DNA from: Nymphaea colorata
Taxonomy: Eukaryota; Streptophyta; Magnoliopsida; Nymphaeales; Nymphaeaceae
Length of the DNA stretch: 64,000 nt
Direction: 5' to 3'
Assembly (NCBI RefSeq): GCF_008831285.2
Contig: NC_045148.1
Span: forward strand, 8,067,001-8,131,000
Position numbers and translations under genes: made by a program. Below are positions 34,180 to 45,900 of the stretch, one piece after another (the stretch's first letter is position 1; each line of letters opens with the position of its first letter). Under the pieces are notes generated by a model. That model searched no databases. It was given only the letters and a program-made list of their open reading frames with translations, and was not told the DNA's origin.

Positions 34180-34530
34180 AATTTTGTGTTGAGCAGCTCC
34201 TGCATGCGTTTCCAAATCCAAGAGTCTTGAATGCACAAAATACCACCCAAGAATTCTAACATGGGCATCTTCATTGTCTCACTTCCCCATTTCATTCGAT
34301 CACCATTGGTTTTCTTCAAAAACGCTTCCATGAGGAGGCAGAAAGATCCTATTTGATCGAAACTTTGCTGAGTCTGCAACTAGTAGTGGGCTTGGATCAG
34401 TGGTCTTACTCGATCCTAAAATTGTTGTATTCGAATTTGCATATTTCAAAAAGTTCATCAAAATGACAGTAAGGGCTTTCTTGACAACGCCCATAATGGT
34501 TGTAGTCGTCTAACTGATGATTTAATTTCA
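34180..34530 (+). repeat. short recombinant monomer with junction at 34,350
   Basis: Spacer sequence ...GGCAGAAAGATCCT passes directly into subrepeat 4 (ATTTGATCGAAACTTTG), so the end of the spacer and subrepeats 0a to 3 are missing. Spacing between spacer landmarks falls to about 346 bp. A shared GATC-containing word at the junction suggests short-homology recombination. Confidence 0.85.
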
Positions 34531-37500
34531 CGTTGAGCAGCTCTTGCATGGGTTTCCAAATCCAAGAGTCTTGAAAGCACAAAATAGCACCCAAGAATTC
34601 TAAAATGGGCATCTTCATTGCCTCTCACTTCCCCATTTCATTCGATCACCATTGGTTTTCTTCAAAAACGCTTCTAAGATGAGGCTGAAAGATCCTCCAA
34701 CAACACTCTAATTTCTCTTGGCATTCAACACCTCCATTTCATGCACTTCATAAAACGCATGATCCTATTGTAGGTCTGGATGACTAGTCCTATCTCATCC
34801 AGAGGTTATGGAATTGGATATGGTTGTGGGACTGGTCACAAAAATTGTTCGACGTTGATCTCGAAACGGGTGTAGATCAGTGGTCTTATCTGATCCGAAA
34901 ATCGTTGGATTTAGATCTCCGCATGTGCCTCGATCAGTTGTCTTATCTGATCCTGAAATTGTTGTATTGGGATTTGGCTAGGAGTCTAGATCGGTGGTCT
35001 CATCTGATAGCAAAATCGTTGTATTTGAAAATAGAAGGGGGCCACGATCAATTGTCTTATTTGATCCGAACTTTGTTGAGTCTGCAACTAGTAGTGGGCC
35101 TGGATCAGTGGTCTTACCCGATCCTAAAATTGTTGGATTCGAATTTGCTTATTTCAAAAAGTTCATCAAAATGACAGTAAGGGCTTTGTTGAAAACGTCC
35201 ATAATGGTTGTAGTCGTCTAACTGATGATTTAATTTCATGTTGAGCAGCTCCTGCATGGGTTTCCAAATCCAAGAGTCTTGAATGCACAAAATACCACCC
35301 AAGAATTCTAACATGGGCATCTTCATTGCCTCTCACTTCCCCATTTCATTCAATCACCATTGATTTTCTTCAAAAACGCTTCTAAGATGAGAGTGAAAGA
35401 TCCTCCAACAACACTGTAATTTCTCTTGTCATTCAACACCTTCCTTTCATGCACTTCACAAAACGCATGATCCTATTGTTGCTCTGAATGACTAGTCTTA
35501 CCTCATCCAGAGGCTATTGAATTGGATATGGCCATGGGTCTGGCCTGAAGAATTGTAGGACGTTGATCTGGTAACGAGTGTAGATCAGTGGTCTTATCTG
35601 ATCCGAAAATCGTTGGATTTAGATCTTCGTATGTGCCTCGATCAGTGGTCTTATCTGATCCAGAAATTATTGTATTGGGATCTGACTAGGGGTCAAGATC
35701 GGTGGTCTCACCTGATCGAAAAATCGTTGTATTTGAAACTTGTTGTGGGCCACGATCAATGGTCTTATTTGATCGAAACTTTGTTGAGTCTGCAACTAGT
35801 AGTGGGCTTGGATCAGTGGTCTTACCCGATCCTAAAATTGTTGAATTCGAATTTGCTTATTTCAAAAAGTTCATCAAAATGACAGTAAGGGCTTTCTTGA
35901 CAACGTCCATAATGGTTGTAGTCGTCTAACTGATGATTTAATTTCATGTTGAGCAGCTCCTGCATGCGTTTCCAAATCCAAGAGTCTTGAATGCACAAAA
36001 TACCACCCAAGAATTCTAACATGGGCATCTTCATTGCCTCTCACTTCCCCATTTCATTCGATCACCATTGGTTTTCATCAAAAACGCTTCTAAGATGAGG
36101 CTGAAAGATCCTCCAACAACACTCTAATTTTTGTTGGCATTCAACACCTCCATTTCATGCACTTCACAAAACGCATGATCCTATTGTAGGTCTGGATGAC
36201 TAGTATTATCTCATCCAGAGGTTATGGAATTGGATATGGTTGTGGGACTGGTCACAAAAATTGTTCGACGTTGATCTCGAAACGGGTGTAGATCAGTGGT
36301 CTTATCTGATCCGAAAATCGTTGGATTTAGATCTCCGTACGTGCCTCGATCAGTTCTCTTATCTGATCATGAATTTGTTGTACTGGGATTTGGCTAGGAG
36401 TCTAGATCAGTGGTCTCATCTGATCGAAAAATCGTTGTATTTGATCCGAACTTTGTTGAGTCTGCAACTAGTGGAGGGCTTGGATCAGTGGTCTTACCTG
36501 ATCCTAAAATTGTTGCATTCGAATTTGCTTGTTTCAAAAAGTTCATCAAAATGACAGTAAGGGCTTTCTTGACAACGTCCATAATGGCTGTAGTCGTCTA
36601 ACTGATGATTTAATTTCATGTCGAGCAGCTCCTGCATGGGTTTCCAAATGCAAGAGTCTTGAATGCACAAAATACCACCCAAGAATTCTAACATGGGCAT
36701 CTTCATTGCCTCTCACTTCCCCATTTCATTCGTTCACCATTGGTTTTCTTCAAAAACGTTTCTAAGATGAGGCTGAAAGATCATCCAACAACACTCTAAT
36801 TTCTCTTGGCATTCAACACCTCCCTTTCAGTAACTTCACAAAACACATGATCCTATTGTTGCTCTGAATGACTAGTCTTACCTCATCCGGAGGCTATTGA
36901 ATTGGATATGGCCATGGGTCTGGCTTGAAGAATTGTAGGATGTTGATCTGGTAACGGGTGTAGATCAGTGGTCTTATCTGATCCGAAAATCGTTGGATTT
37001 AGATCTTTGTATGTGCCTCGATCAGTGGTCTTATCGGATCCAAAAATTATTGTATTGGGATCTGACTAGGGGTCAAGATCAGTGGTCTCACCTGATCGAA
37101 AAATCGTTGTATTTGAAACTAGTAGTGGGCCACGATCAGTGGTCTTATTTGATCGAAACTTTGTTGAGTCTGCAACTAGTAGTGGGCTTGGATCAGTGGT
37201 CTTACCCGATCCAAAAATTGTTGGATTCGAGTTTGCTTATTTCAAAAAGTTCATCAAAATGACAATAAGGGCTTTCTTGACAACGTCCATAATGGTTGTA
37301 GTCGTCTAACTGATGATTTAATTTCATGTTGAGCAGCTCCTGCATGGTTTCCAAATCCAAGAGTCTTGAATGCACAAAATACCACCCAAGAACTCCAACA
37401 TGGGCATCTTCATTGCCTCTCACTTCCCCATTTCATTCGATCACCATTGGTTTTCTTAAAAAAGGCTTCAAAGATGAGACAGAAAGATCCTCCAACAACA

Positions 37501-38281
37501 CTCTAATTTCTCTTGGCATTCAACACCTCCCTTTCATGCACTTCACAAAACGCATGATCCTATTGTAGGTCTGGTTGACTAGTCTTATCTCATTCAGAGG
37601 TTATGGAATTGGATATGGTTGTGGGACTGGTCACAAAAATTGTTCGACGTCGATCTCGAAACGGGTGTATATCAGTGGTCTTAACTGATCCGAAAATCGT
37701 TGGATTTAGATCTCCGCATGTGCCTCGATCAGTTGTCTTATCTGATCATGAAATTGTTGTATTGGGATTTGGCTAGGAGTCTAGATCAGTGGTCTCATCT
37801 GATCGAAAAATCGTTGTATTTGAAAATAGTAGGGGGCCACGATCAATTATCTTATTTGATCTGTACTTTGTTGAGTCTGCAACTAGTTGAGGGCCTGGAT
37901 CAGTGGTCTTACCTGATCCTAAGATTGTTGCATTCGAATTTGCTTGTTTCAAAAAGTTCATCAAAATGACAGTAAGGGCTTTCTTGACGACATCCATAAT
38001 GGTTGTAGTTGTCTAACTGATGATTTAATTTCACGTTGAGCAGCTCCTGCATGCGTTTCCAAATCCAAGAGTCTTGAATGCACAAAATACCACCCAAGAA
38101 TTCTAACAAGGGCATCTTCATTGCCTCCCACTTTCCCATTTCAGTCGAACACCATTGGTTTTCTTCAAAAACGCTTCTAAGATGAGGCCGAAAGATCCTC
38201 CAACAACACTCTAATTTCTCTTGGCATTCAACACCTCCTTTTCAGGAACTTCACAAAACGCATGATCCTATTGTACCTCTG

Positions 38282-39180
38282 GATGACTAGTCTTATCTCA
38301 TCCAGAGCCTATTGAATTGGATATGGCTATGGGTCTGGTTTGAAAAATTGATGGACGTCAATCTCGTAATGGGTGTAGATCAGTGGTCTTATCTGATCTG
38401 AAAATCGTTGGCTTTAGATCTCCGCATGTGCCTCGATATGTGGTCTTATCTGATCCAGAAATTATTGTATTGGGATCTGACTAGGGGTCAAGATCGGTGG
38501 TCTCACCTGATCGAAAAATCGTTGTGGGAGTGGTCACAAAAATTGTTCGACGTCGATCTCAAAACGGGTGTAGATCAGTGGTCTTATCTGATCCGAAAAT
38601 CGTTGGATTTAGATTTTCGCATGTGCCTCGATCAGTTGTCTTATCTGATCCTGAAATTGTTGTATTGGGATTTGGCTAGGAGTCTAGATCAGTGGTCTCA
38701 TCTGATAGAAAAATCGTTGTATTTGAAAATAGAAGGGGGCCACGATCAATTGTCTTATTTGATCCGAACTTGTGGAGTCTGCAACTAGTAGTGGGCTTGG
38801 ATCAGTGGTCTTACCCGATCCTAAAATTGTTGGATTCGAATTTGCTTATTTCAAAAGTTCATCAAAACGACAGTAAGGGCTTTGTTGAAAACGTCCATAA
38901 TGGTTGTAGTCGTCTAACTGATGATTTAATTTCATGTTGAGCAGCTCCTGCATGGGTTTCCAAATCCAAGAGTCTAGAATGCACAAAATACCAGCCAAGA
39001 ATTCTAATATGGGCATCTTCATTTCCTCACTTCCTCATTTCAATCGTCCACCAATGGTTTTCTTCAAAAACGCTTCCATGATGAGGCAGAAAGAACCTCC
39101 AACGACACTCTAATTTCTCTTGGCATTCAACACCTCCCTTTCAGGAACTTCACAAAACGCATGATCCTATTGTTGCTCTG
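38282..39180 (+). repeat. hybrid monomer E, copy 2 (899 bp)
   Basis: Same junction at about 38,525. GAACTTGTGGAG replaces the usual GAACTTTGTTGAG. Confidence 0.9.
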
Positions 39181-41289
39181 GATGACTAGTCTTATCTCAT
39201 CCAGAGGCTATTGAATTGGATATGGCCATGGGTCTGGCTTGAAGAATTGTAGGACGTCGATCTCGTAATGGGTGTAGATCAGTGGTCTTATCTGATCCGA
39301 AAATAGTTGGATTTAGATCTTCGTATGTGCCTCGATCAGTGGTCTTTTCTGATCCAGAAATGATTGTATTGGGATTTGACTAGGGGTCAAGATCGGTGGT
39401 CTCACCTGATCGAACAATCGTTGTATTGAAACTAGTAGTGAGGCACGATCAATGGTCTTATTTGATCGAAACTTTGTTGAGTCTGCAACTAGTAGTGGGC
39501 TTCGATCAGTGGTCTTACCCGATCCTCAAATTGTTGGATTCAAATTGCTTATTTCAAAAAGTTCATCAAAATGACAATAAGGGCTTTCTTGACAACGTCC
39601 ATAATGGTCGTAGTTGTCTAAGTGATGATTAATTTCATGATGAGCAGCTCCTCCATGGGTTTCCAAATCCAAGAGTCTAGAATGCACAAAATACCAGCCA
39701 AGAATTCTAATATGGGCATCTTCATTGCCTCTCACTTCCCCATTTCATTCAATCACCATTGATTTTCTTCAAAAACGCTTCTAAGATGAGGCTGAAAGAT
39801 CCTCCTACAACACTGTAATTTCTCTTGTCATTCAACACCTTCCTTTCATGCACTTCACAAAACGCATGATCCTATTGTTGCTCTGAATGACTAGTCTTAC
39901 CTCATCCAGAGGCTATTGACTTGGATATGGCCATGGGTCTGGCCTGAAGAATTGTAGGACGTTGATCTGGTAACGAGTGTAGATCAGTGCTCTTATCTGA
40001 TCCGAAAATCGTTGGATTTAGATCTTCGTATGTGCCTCGATCAGTGGTCTTATCTGATCCAGAAATTATTGTATTGGGATCTGACTAGGGTCAAGATCGG
40101 TGGTCTCACCTGATCGAAAAATCGTTGTATTTGAAACTAGTTGTGGGCCACGATCAATGGTCTTATTTGATCGAAACTTTGTTGAGTCTGCAACTAGTAG
40201 TGGGCTTGGATCAGTGGTCTTACCCGATCCTAAAATTGTTGAATTCGAATTTGCTTATTTCAAAAAGTTCATCAAAATGACAGTAACGGCTTTCTTGACA
40301 ACGTCCATAATGGTTGTAGTCGTCTAACTGATGATTTAATTTCATGTTGAGCAGTTCCTGCATGCGTTTCCAAATCCAAGAGTCTTGAATGCACAAAATA
40401 CCACCCAAGAATTCTAACATGGGCATCTTCATTGCTCTCACTTCCCCATTTCATTCGATCACCATTGGTTTTCATCAAAAACGCTTCTAAGATGAGGCAG
40501 AAAGATCCTCCAACAACACTCTAATTTTTGTTGGCATTCAACACCTCCATTTCATGCACTTCACAAAACGCATGATCCTATTGTTGCTCTGAATGACTAG
40601 TCTTACCTCATCCAGAGGCTATTGAATTGGATATGGCCATGGGTCTGGCCTGAAGAATTGTAGGACGTTGATCTGGTAACGAGTGTAGATCAGTGGTCTT
40701 ATCTGATCCGAAAATTGTTGGATTTAGATCTCCGCATGTGCCTCGATCAGTTGTCTTATCTGATCCTGAAATTGTTGTATTGGGATTTGGCTAGGAGTCT
40801 AGATCGGTGGTCTCATCTGATAGCAAAATCGTTGTATTTGAAAATAGAAGGGGGCCACGATCAATTGTCTTATTTGATCCGAACTTTGTTGAGTCTGCAA
40901 CTAGTAGTGGGCTTGGATCAGTGGTCTTACCCGATCCTAAAATTGTTGGATTCGAATTTGCTTATTTCAAAAAGTTCATCAAAATGACAGTAAGGGCTTT
41001 GTTGAAAACGTCCATAATGGTTGTAGTCGTCTAACTGATTATTTAATTTCATGTTGAGCAGCTCCTGCATGGGTTTCCAAATCCAAGAGTCTTGAATGCA
41101 CAAAATACCACCCAAGAATTCTAACATGGGCATCTTCATTGCCTCTCACTTCCCCATTTCATTCAATCACCATTGATTTTCTTCAAAAACGCTTCTAAGA
41201 TGAGGGTGAAAGATCCTCCAACAACACTCTAATTCTCTTGGCATTCAACACCTCCCTTTCAGGAACTTCACAAAACGCATGATCCTATT

Positions 41290-41774
41290 GTTGCTCTGGA
41301 TGACTAGTCTTATCTCATCCAGAGGCTATGAATTGGATATGGCCATGGGTCTGGCTTGAAGAATTGTAGGACGTCGATCTGGTAACGGGTGTAGATCAGT
41401 GGTCTTACCTGATCCTAAGATTGTTGCATTCGAATTTGCTTGTTTCAAAAAGTTCATCAAAATGACAGTAAGGCTTTCTTGACGACATCCATAATGGTGT
41501 AGTTGTCTAACTGATGATTTAATTTCACGTGAGCAGCTCCTGCATGCGTTTCCAAATCCAAGAGTCTTGAATGCACAAAATACCACCCAAGAATTCTAAC
41601 AAGGGCATCTTCATTGCCTCCCACTTTCCCATTTCAGTCGAACACCATTGGTTTTCTTCAAAAACGCTTCTAAGATGAGGCCGAAAGATCCTCCAACAAC
41701 ACTCTAATTTCTCTTGGCATTCAACACCTCCTTTTCAGGAACTTCACAAAACGCATGATCCTATTGTACCTCTG
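41290..41774 (+). repeat. short monomer: subrepeat 1 fused to subrepeat 5
   Basis: GATCAGTGGTCTTA of unit 1 (41,395) continues as unit 5 (CCTGATCCTAAGATTG), an exact loss of four 57-bp units. Unequal recombination between units is the simple explanation. Several one-base deletions are also present (see findings). Confidence 0.85.
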
Positions 41775-42669
41775 GATGACTAGTCTTATCTCATCCAGAG
41801 CTATTGAATTGGATATGGCTATGGGTCTGGTTTGAAAAATTGATGGACGTCAATCTCGTAATGGGTGTAGATCAGTGGTCTTATCTGATCTGAAAATCGT
41901 TGGCTTTAGATCTCCGCATGTGCCTCGATATGTGGTCTTATCTGATCCAGAAATTATTGTATTGGGATCTGACTAGGGGTCAAGATCGGTGGTCTCACCT
42001 GATCGAAAAATCGTTGTGGGAGTGGTCACAAAATTGTTCGACGTCGATCTCAAAACGGGTGTAGATCAGTGGTCTTATCTGATCCGAAAATCGTTGGATT
42101 TAGATTTTCGCATGTGCCTCGATCAGTTGTCTTATCTGATCCTGAAATTGTTGTATTGGGATTTGGCTAGGAGTCTAGATCAGTGGTCTCATCTGATAAA
42201 AATCGTTGTATTTGAAAATAGAAGGGGCCACGATCATTGTCTTATTTGATCCGAACTTTGTGGAGTCTGCAACTAGTAGTGGGCTTGGATCAGTGGTCTT
42301 ACCCGATCCTAAAATTGTTGGATTCGAATTTGCTTATTTCAAAAAGTTCATCAAAACGACAGTAAGGGCTTTGTTGAAAACGTCCATAATGGTTGTAGTC
42401 GTCTAACTGATGATTTAATTTCATGTTGAGCAGCTCCTGCATGGGTTTCCAAATCCAAGAGTCTAGAATGCACAAAATACCAGCCAAGAATTCTAATATG
42501 GGCATCTTCATTTCCTCACTTCCTCATTTCAATCGTCCACCAATGGTTTTCTTCAAAAACGCTTCCATGATGAGGCAGAAAGAACCTCCAACGACACTCT
42601 AATTTCTCTTGGCATTCAACACCTCCCTTTCAGGAACTTCACAAAACGCATGATCCTATTGTTGCTCTG
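41775..42669 (+). repeat. hybrid monomer E, copy 3 (895 bp)
   Basis: Same junction at about 42,017. It is shorter than its sisters because of scattered single-base losses, for example CACAAAATTG for CACAAAAATTG and GATAAAAATCG for GATAGAAAAATCG. Confidence 0.9.
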
Positions 42670-42883
42670 GATGACTAGTCTTATCTCATCCAGAGGCTAT
42701 TGAATTGGATATGGCCATGGGTCTGGCTTGAAGAATTGTAGGACGTCGATCTCGTAATGGGTGTAGATCAGTGGTCTTATCTGATCCGAAAATAGTTGGA
42801 TTTAGATCTTCGTATGTGCCTCGATCAGTGGTCTTTTCTGATCCAGAAATGATTGTATTGGGATTTGACTAGGGGTCAAGATC

Positions 42884-42983
42884 NNNNNNNNNNNNNNNNN
42901 NNNNNNNNNNNNNNNNNNNNNNNNNNNNNNNNNNNNNNNNNNNNNNNNNNNNNNNNNNNNNNNNNNNNNNNNNNNNNNNNNNN
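42884..42983. other. assembly gap, 100 N
   Basis: Exactly 100 N, the conventional placeholder for a gap of unknown size. The left flank stops inside an F monomer and the right flank starts inside a C monomer. By comparison with 45.2-48.8 kb, the missing part may include the rest of F plus G, H, I and J. Confidence 0.98.
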
Positions 42984-45900
42984 ATATGGCATGGGTCTGG
43001 CTTGAAGAATTGTAGGATGTTGATCTGGTAACGGGTGTAGATCAGTGGTCTTATCTGATCCGAAAATCGTTGGATTTAGATCTTTGTATGTGCCTCGATC
43101 AGTGGTCTTATCGGATCCAAAAATTATTGTATTGGGATCTGACTAGGGGTCAAGATCAGTGGTCTCACCTGATCGAAAAATCGTTGTATTTGAAACTAGT
43201 AGTGGGCCACGATCAATGGTCTTATTTGATCGAAACTTTGTTGAGTCTGCAACTAGTAGTGGGCTTGGATCAGTGGTCTTACCCGATCCAAAAATTGTTG
43301 GATTCGAGTTTGCTTATTTCAAAAAGTTCATCAAAATGACAATAAGGGCTTTCTTGACAACGTCCATAATGGTTGTAGTCGTCTAACTGATGATTTAATT
43401 TCATGTTGAGCAGCTCCTGCATGGTTTCCAAATCCAAGAGTCTTGAATGCACAAAATACCACCCAAGAATTCCAACATGGGCATCTTCATTGCCTCTCAC
43501 TTCCCCATTTCATTCGATCACCATTGGTTTTCTTAAAAAAGGCTTCAAAGATGAGACAGAAAGATCCTCCAACAACACTCTAATTTCTCTTGGCATTCAA
43601 CACCTCCCTTTCATGCACTTCACAAAACGCATGATCCTATTGTAGGTCTGGTTGACTAGTCTTATCTCATTCAGAGGTTATGGAATTGGATATGGTTGTG
43701 GGACTGGTCACAAAAATTGTTCGACGTCGATCTCGAAACGGGTGTATATCAGTGGTCTTAACTGATCCGAAAATCGTTGGATTTAGATCTCCGCATGTGC
43801 CTCGATCAGTTGTCTTATCTGATCATGAAATTGTTGTATTGGGATTTGGCTAGGAGTCTAGATCAGTGGTCTCATCTGATCGAAAAATCGTTGTATTTGA
43901 AAATAGTAGGGGGCCACGATCAATTATCTTATTTGATCTGTACTTTGTTGAGTCTGCAACTAGTTGAGGGCCTGGATCAGTGGTCTACCTGATCCTAAGA
44001 TTGTTGCATTCGAATTTGCTTGTTTCAAAAAGTTCATCAAAATGACAGTAAGGGCTTTCTTGACGACATCCATAATGGTTGTAGTTGTCTAACTGATGAT
44101 TTAATTTTCACGTTGAGCAGCTCCTGCATGCGTTTCCAAATCCAAGAGTCTTGAATGCACAAAATACCACCCAAGAATTCTAACAAGGGCATCTTCATTG
44201 CCTCCCACTTTCCCATTTCAGTCGAACACCATTGGTTTTCTTCAAAACGCTTCTAAGATGAGGCCGAAAGATCCTCCAACAACACTCTAATTTCTCTTGG
44301 CATTCAACACCTCCTTTTCAGGAACTTCACAAAACGCATGATCCTATTGTACCTCTGGATGACTAGTCTTATCTCATCCAGAGCCTATTGAATTGGATAT
44401 GGCTATGGGTCTGGTTTGAAAAATTGATGGACGTCAATCTCGTAATGGGTGTAGATCAGTGGTCTTATCTGATCTGAAAATCGTTGGCTTTAGATCTCCG
44501 CATGTGCCTCGATATGTGGTCTTATCTGATCCAGAAATTATTGTATTGGGATCTGACTAGGGGTCAAGATCGGTGGTCTCACCTGATCGAAAAATCGTTG
44601 TGGAGTGGTCACAAAAATTGTTCGACGTCGATCTCAAAACGGGTGTAGATCAGTGGTCTTCTCTGATCCGAAAATCGTTGGATTTAGATTTTCGCATGTG
44701 CCTCGATCAGTTGTCTTATCTGATCCTGAAATTGTTGTATTGGGATTTGGCTAGGAGTCTAGATCAGTGGTCTCATCTGATAGAAAAATCGTTGTATTTG
44801 AAAATAGAAGGGGGCCACGATCAATTGTCTTATTTGATCCGAACTTTGTGGAGTCTGCAACTAGTAGTGGGCTTGGATCAGTGGTCTTACCCGATCCTAA
44901 AATTGTTGGATTCGAATTTGCTTATTTCAAAAGTTCATCAAAACGACAGTAAGGGCTTTGTTGAAAACGTCCATAATGGTTGTAGTCGTCTAACTGATGA
45001 TTTAATTTCATGTTGAGCAGCTCCTGCATGGGTTTCCAAATCCAAGAGTCTAGAATGCACAAAATACCAGCCAAGAATTCTAATATGGGCATCTTCATTT
45101 CCTCACTTCCTCATTTCAATCGTCCACCAATGGTTTTCTTCAAAAACGCTTCCATGATGAGGCAGAAAGAACCTCCAACGACACTCTAATTTCTCTTGGC
45201 ATTCAACACCTCCCTTTCAGGAACTTCACAAAACGCATGATCCTATTGTTGCTCTGGATGACTAGTCTTATCTCATCCAGAGGCTATTGAATTGGATATG
45301 GCCATGGGTCTGGCTTGAAGAATTGTAGGACGTCGATCTCGTAATGGGTGTAGATCAGTGGTCTTATCTGATCCGAAAATAGTTGGATTTAGATCTTCGT
45401 ATGTGCCTCGATCAGTGGTCTTTTCTGATCCAGAAATGATTGTATTGGGATTTGACTAGGGGTCAAGATCGGTGGTCTCACCTGATCGAACAATCGTTGT
45501 ATTTGAAACTAGTAGTGAGGCACGATCAATGGTCTTATTTGATCGAAACTTTGTTGAGTCTGCAACTAGTAGTGGGCTTCGATCAGTGGTCTTACCCGAT
45601 CCTCAAATTGTTGGATTCAAATTTGCTTATTTCAAAAAGTTCATCAAAATGACAATAAGGGCTTTCTTGACAACGTCCATAATGGTCGTAGTTGTCTAAG
45701 TGATGATTTAATTTCATGATGAGCAGCTCCTCCATGGGTTTCCAAATCCAAGAGTCTAGAATGCACAAAATACCAGCCAAGAATTCTAATATGGGCATCT
45801 TCATTGCCTCTCACTTCCCCATTTCATTCAATCACCATTGATTTTCTTCAAAAACGCTTCTAAGATGAGGCTGAAAGATCCTCCTACAACACTGTAATTT

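Larger units (their letters stand above)
30862..42883 (+). repeat. satellite array, block 2a (708-bp family, variable monomers)
   Basis: Same orientation and structure as block 1 but more diverse. It contains standard ~708-bp monomers, ~900-bp hybrids, and short ones of about 346 bp (junction at 34,350) and about 470 bp (near 41,400). It begins inside subrepeat 2 at the retroelement junction and ends at a run of N. Confidence 0.97.
36855..42883 (+). repeat. multi-monomer higher-order repeat, copy 1 (rearranged, cut by gap)
   Basis: The monomer series C (36.9 kb), D (37.6), E (38.3), F (39.2), G (39.9), H (40.6) matches the later copies. It is then followed by a deleted monomer and a second E-F pair (41.8-42.9 kb) up to the gap. 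Confidence 0.8.
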
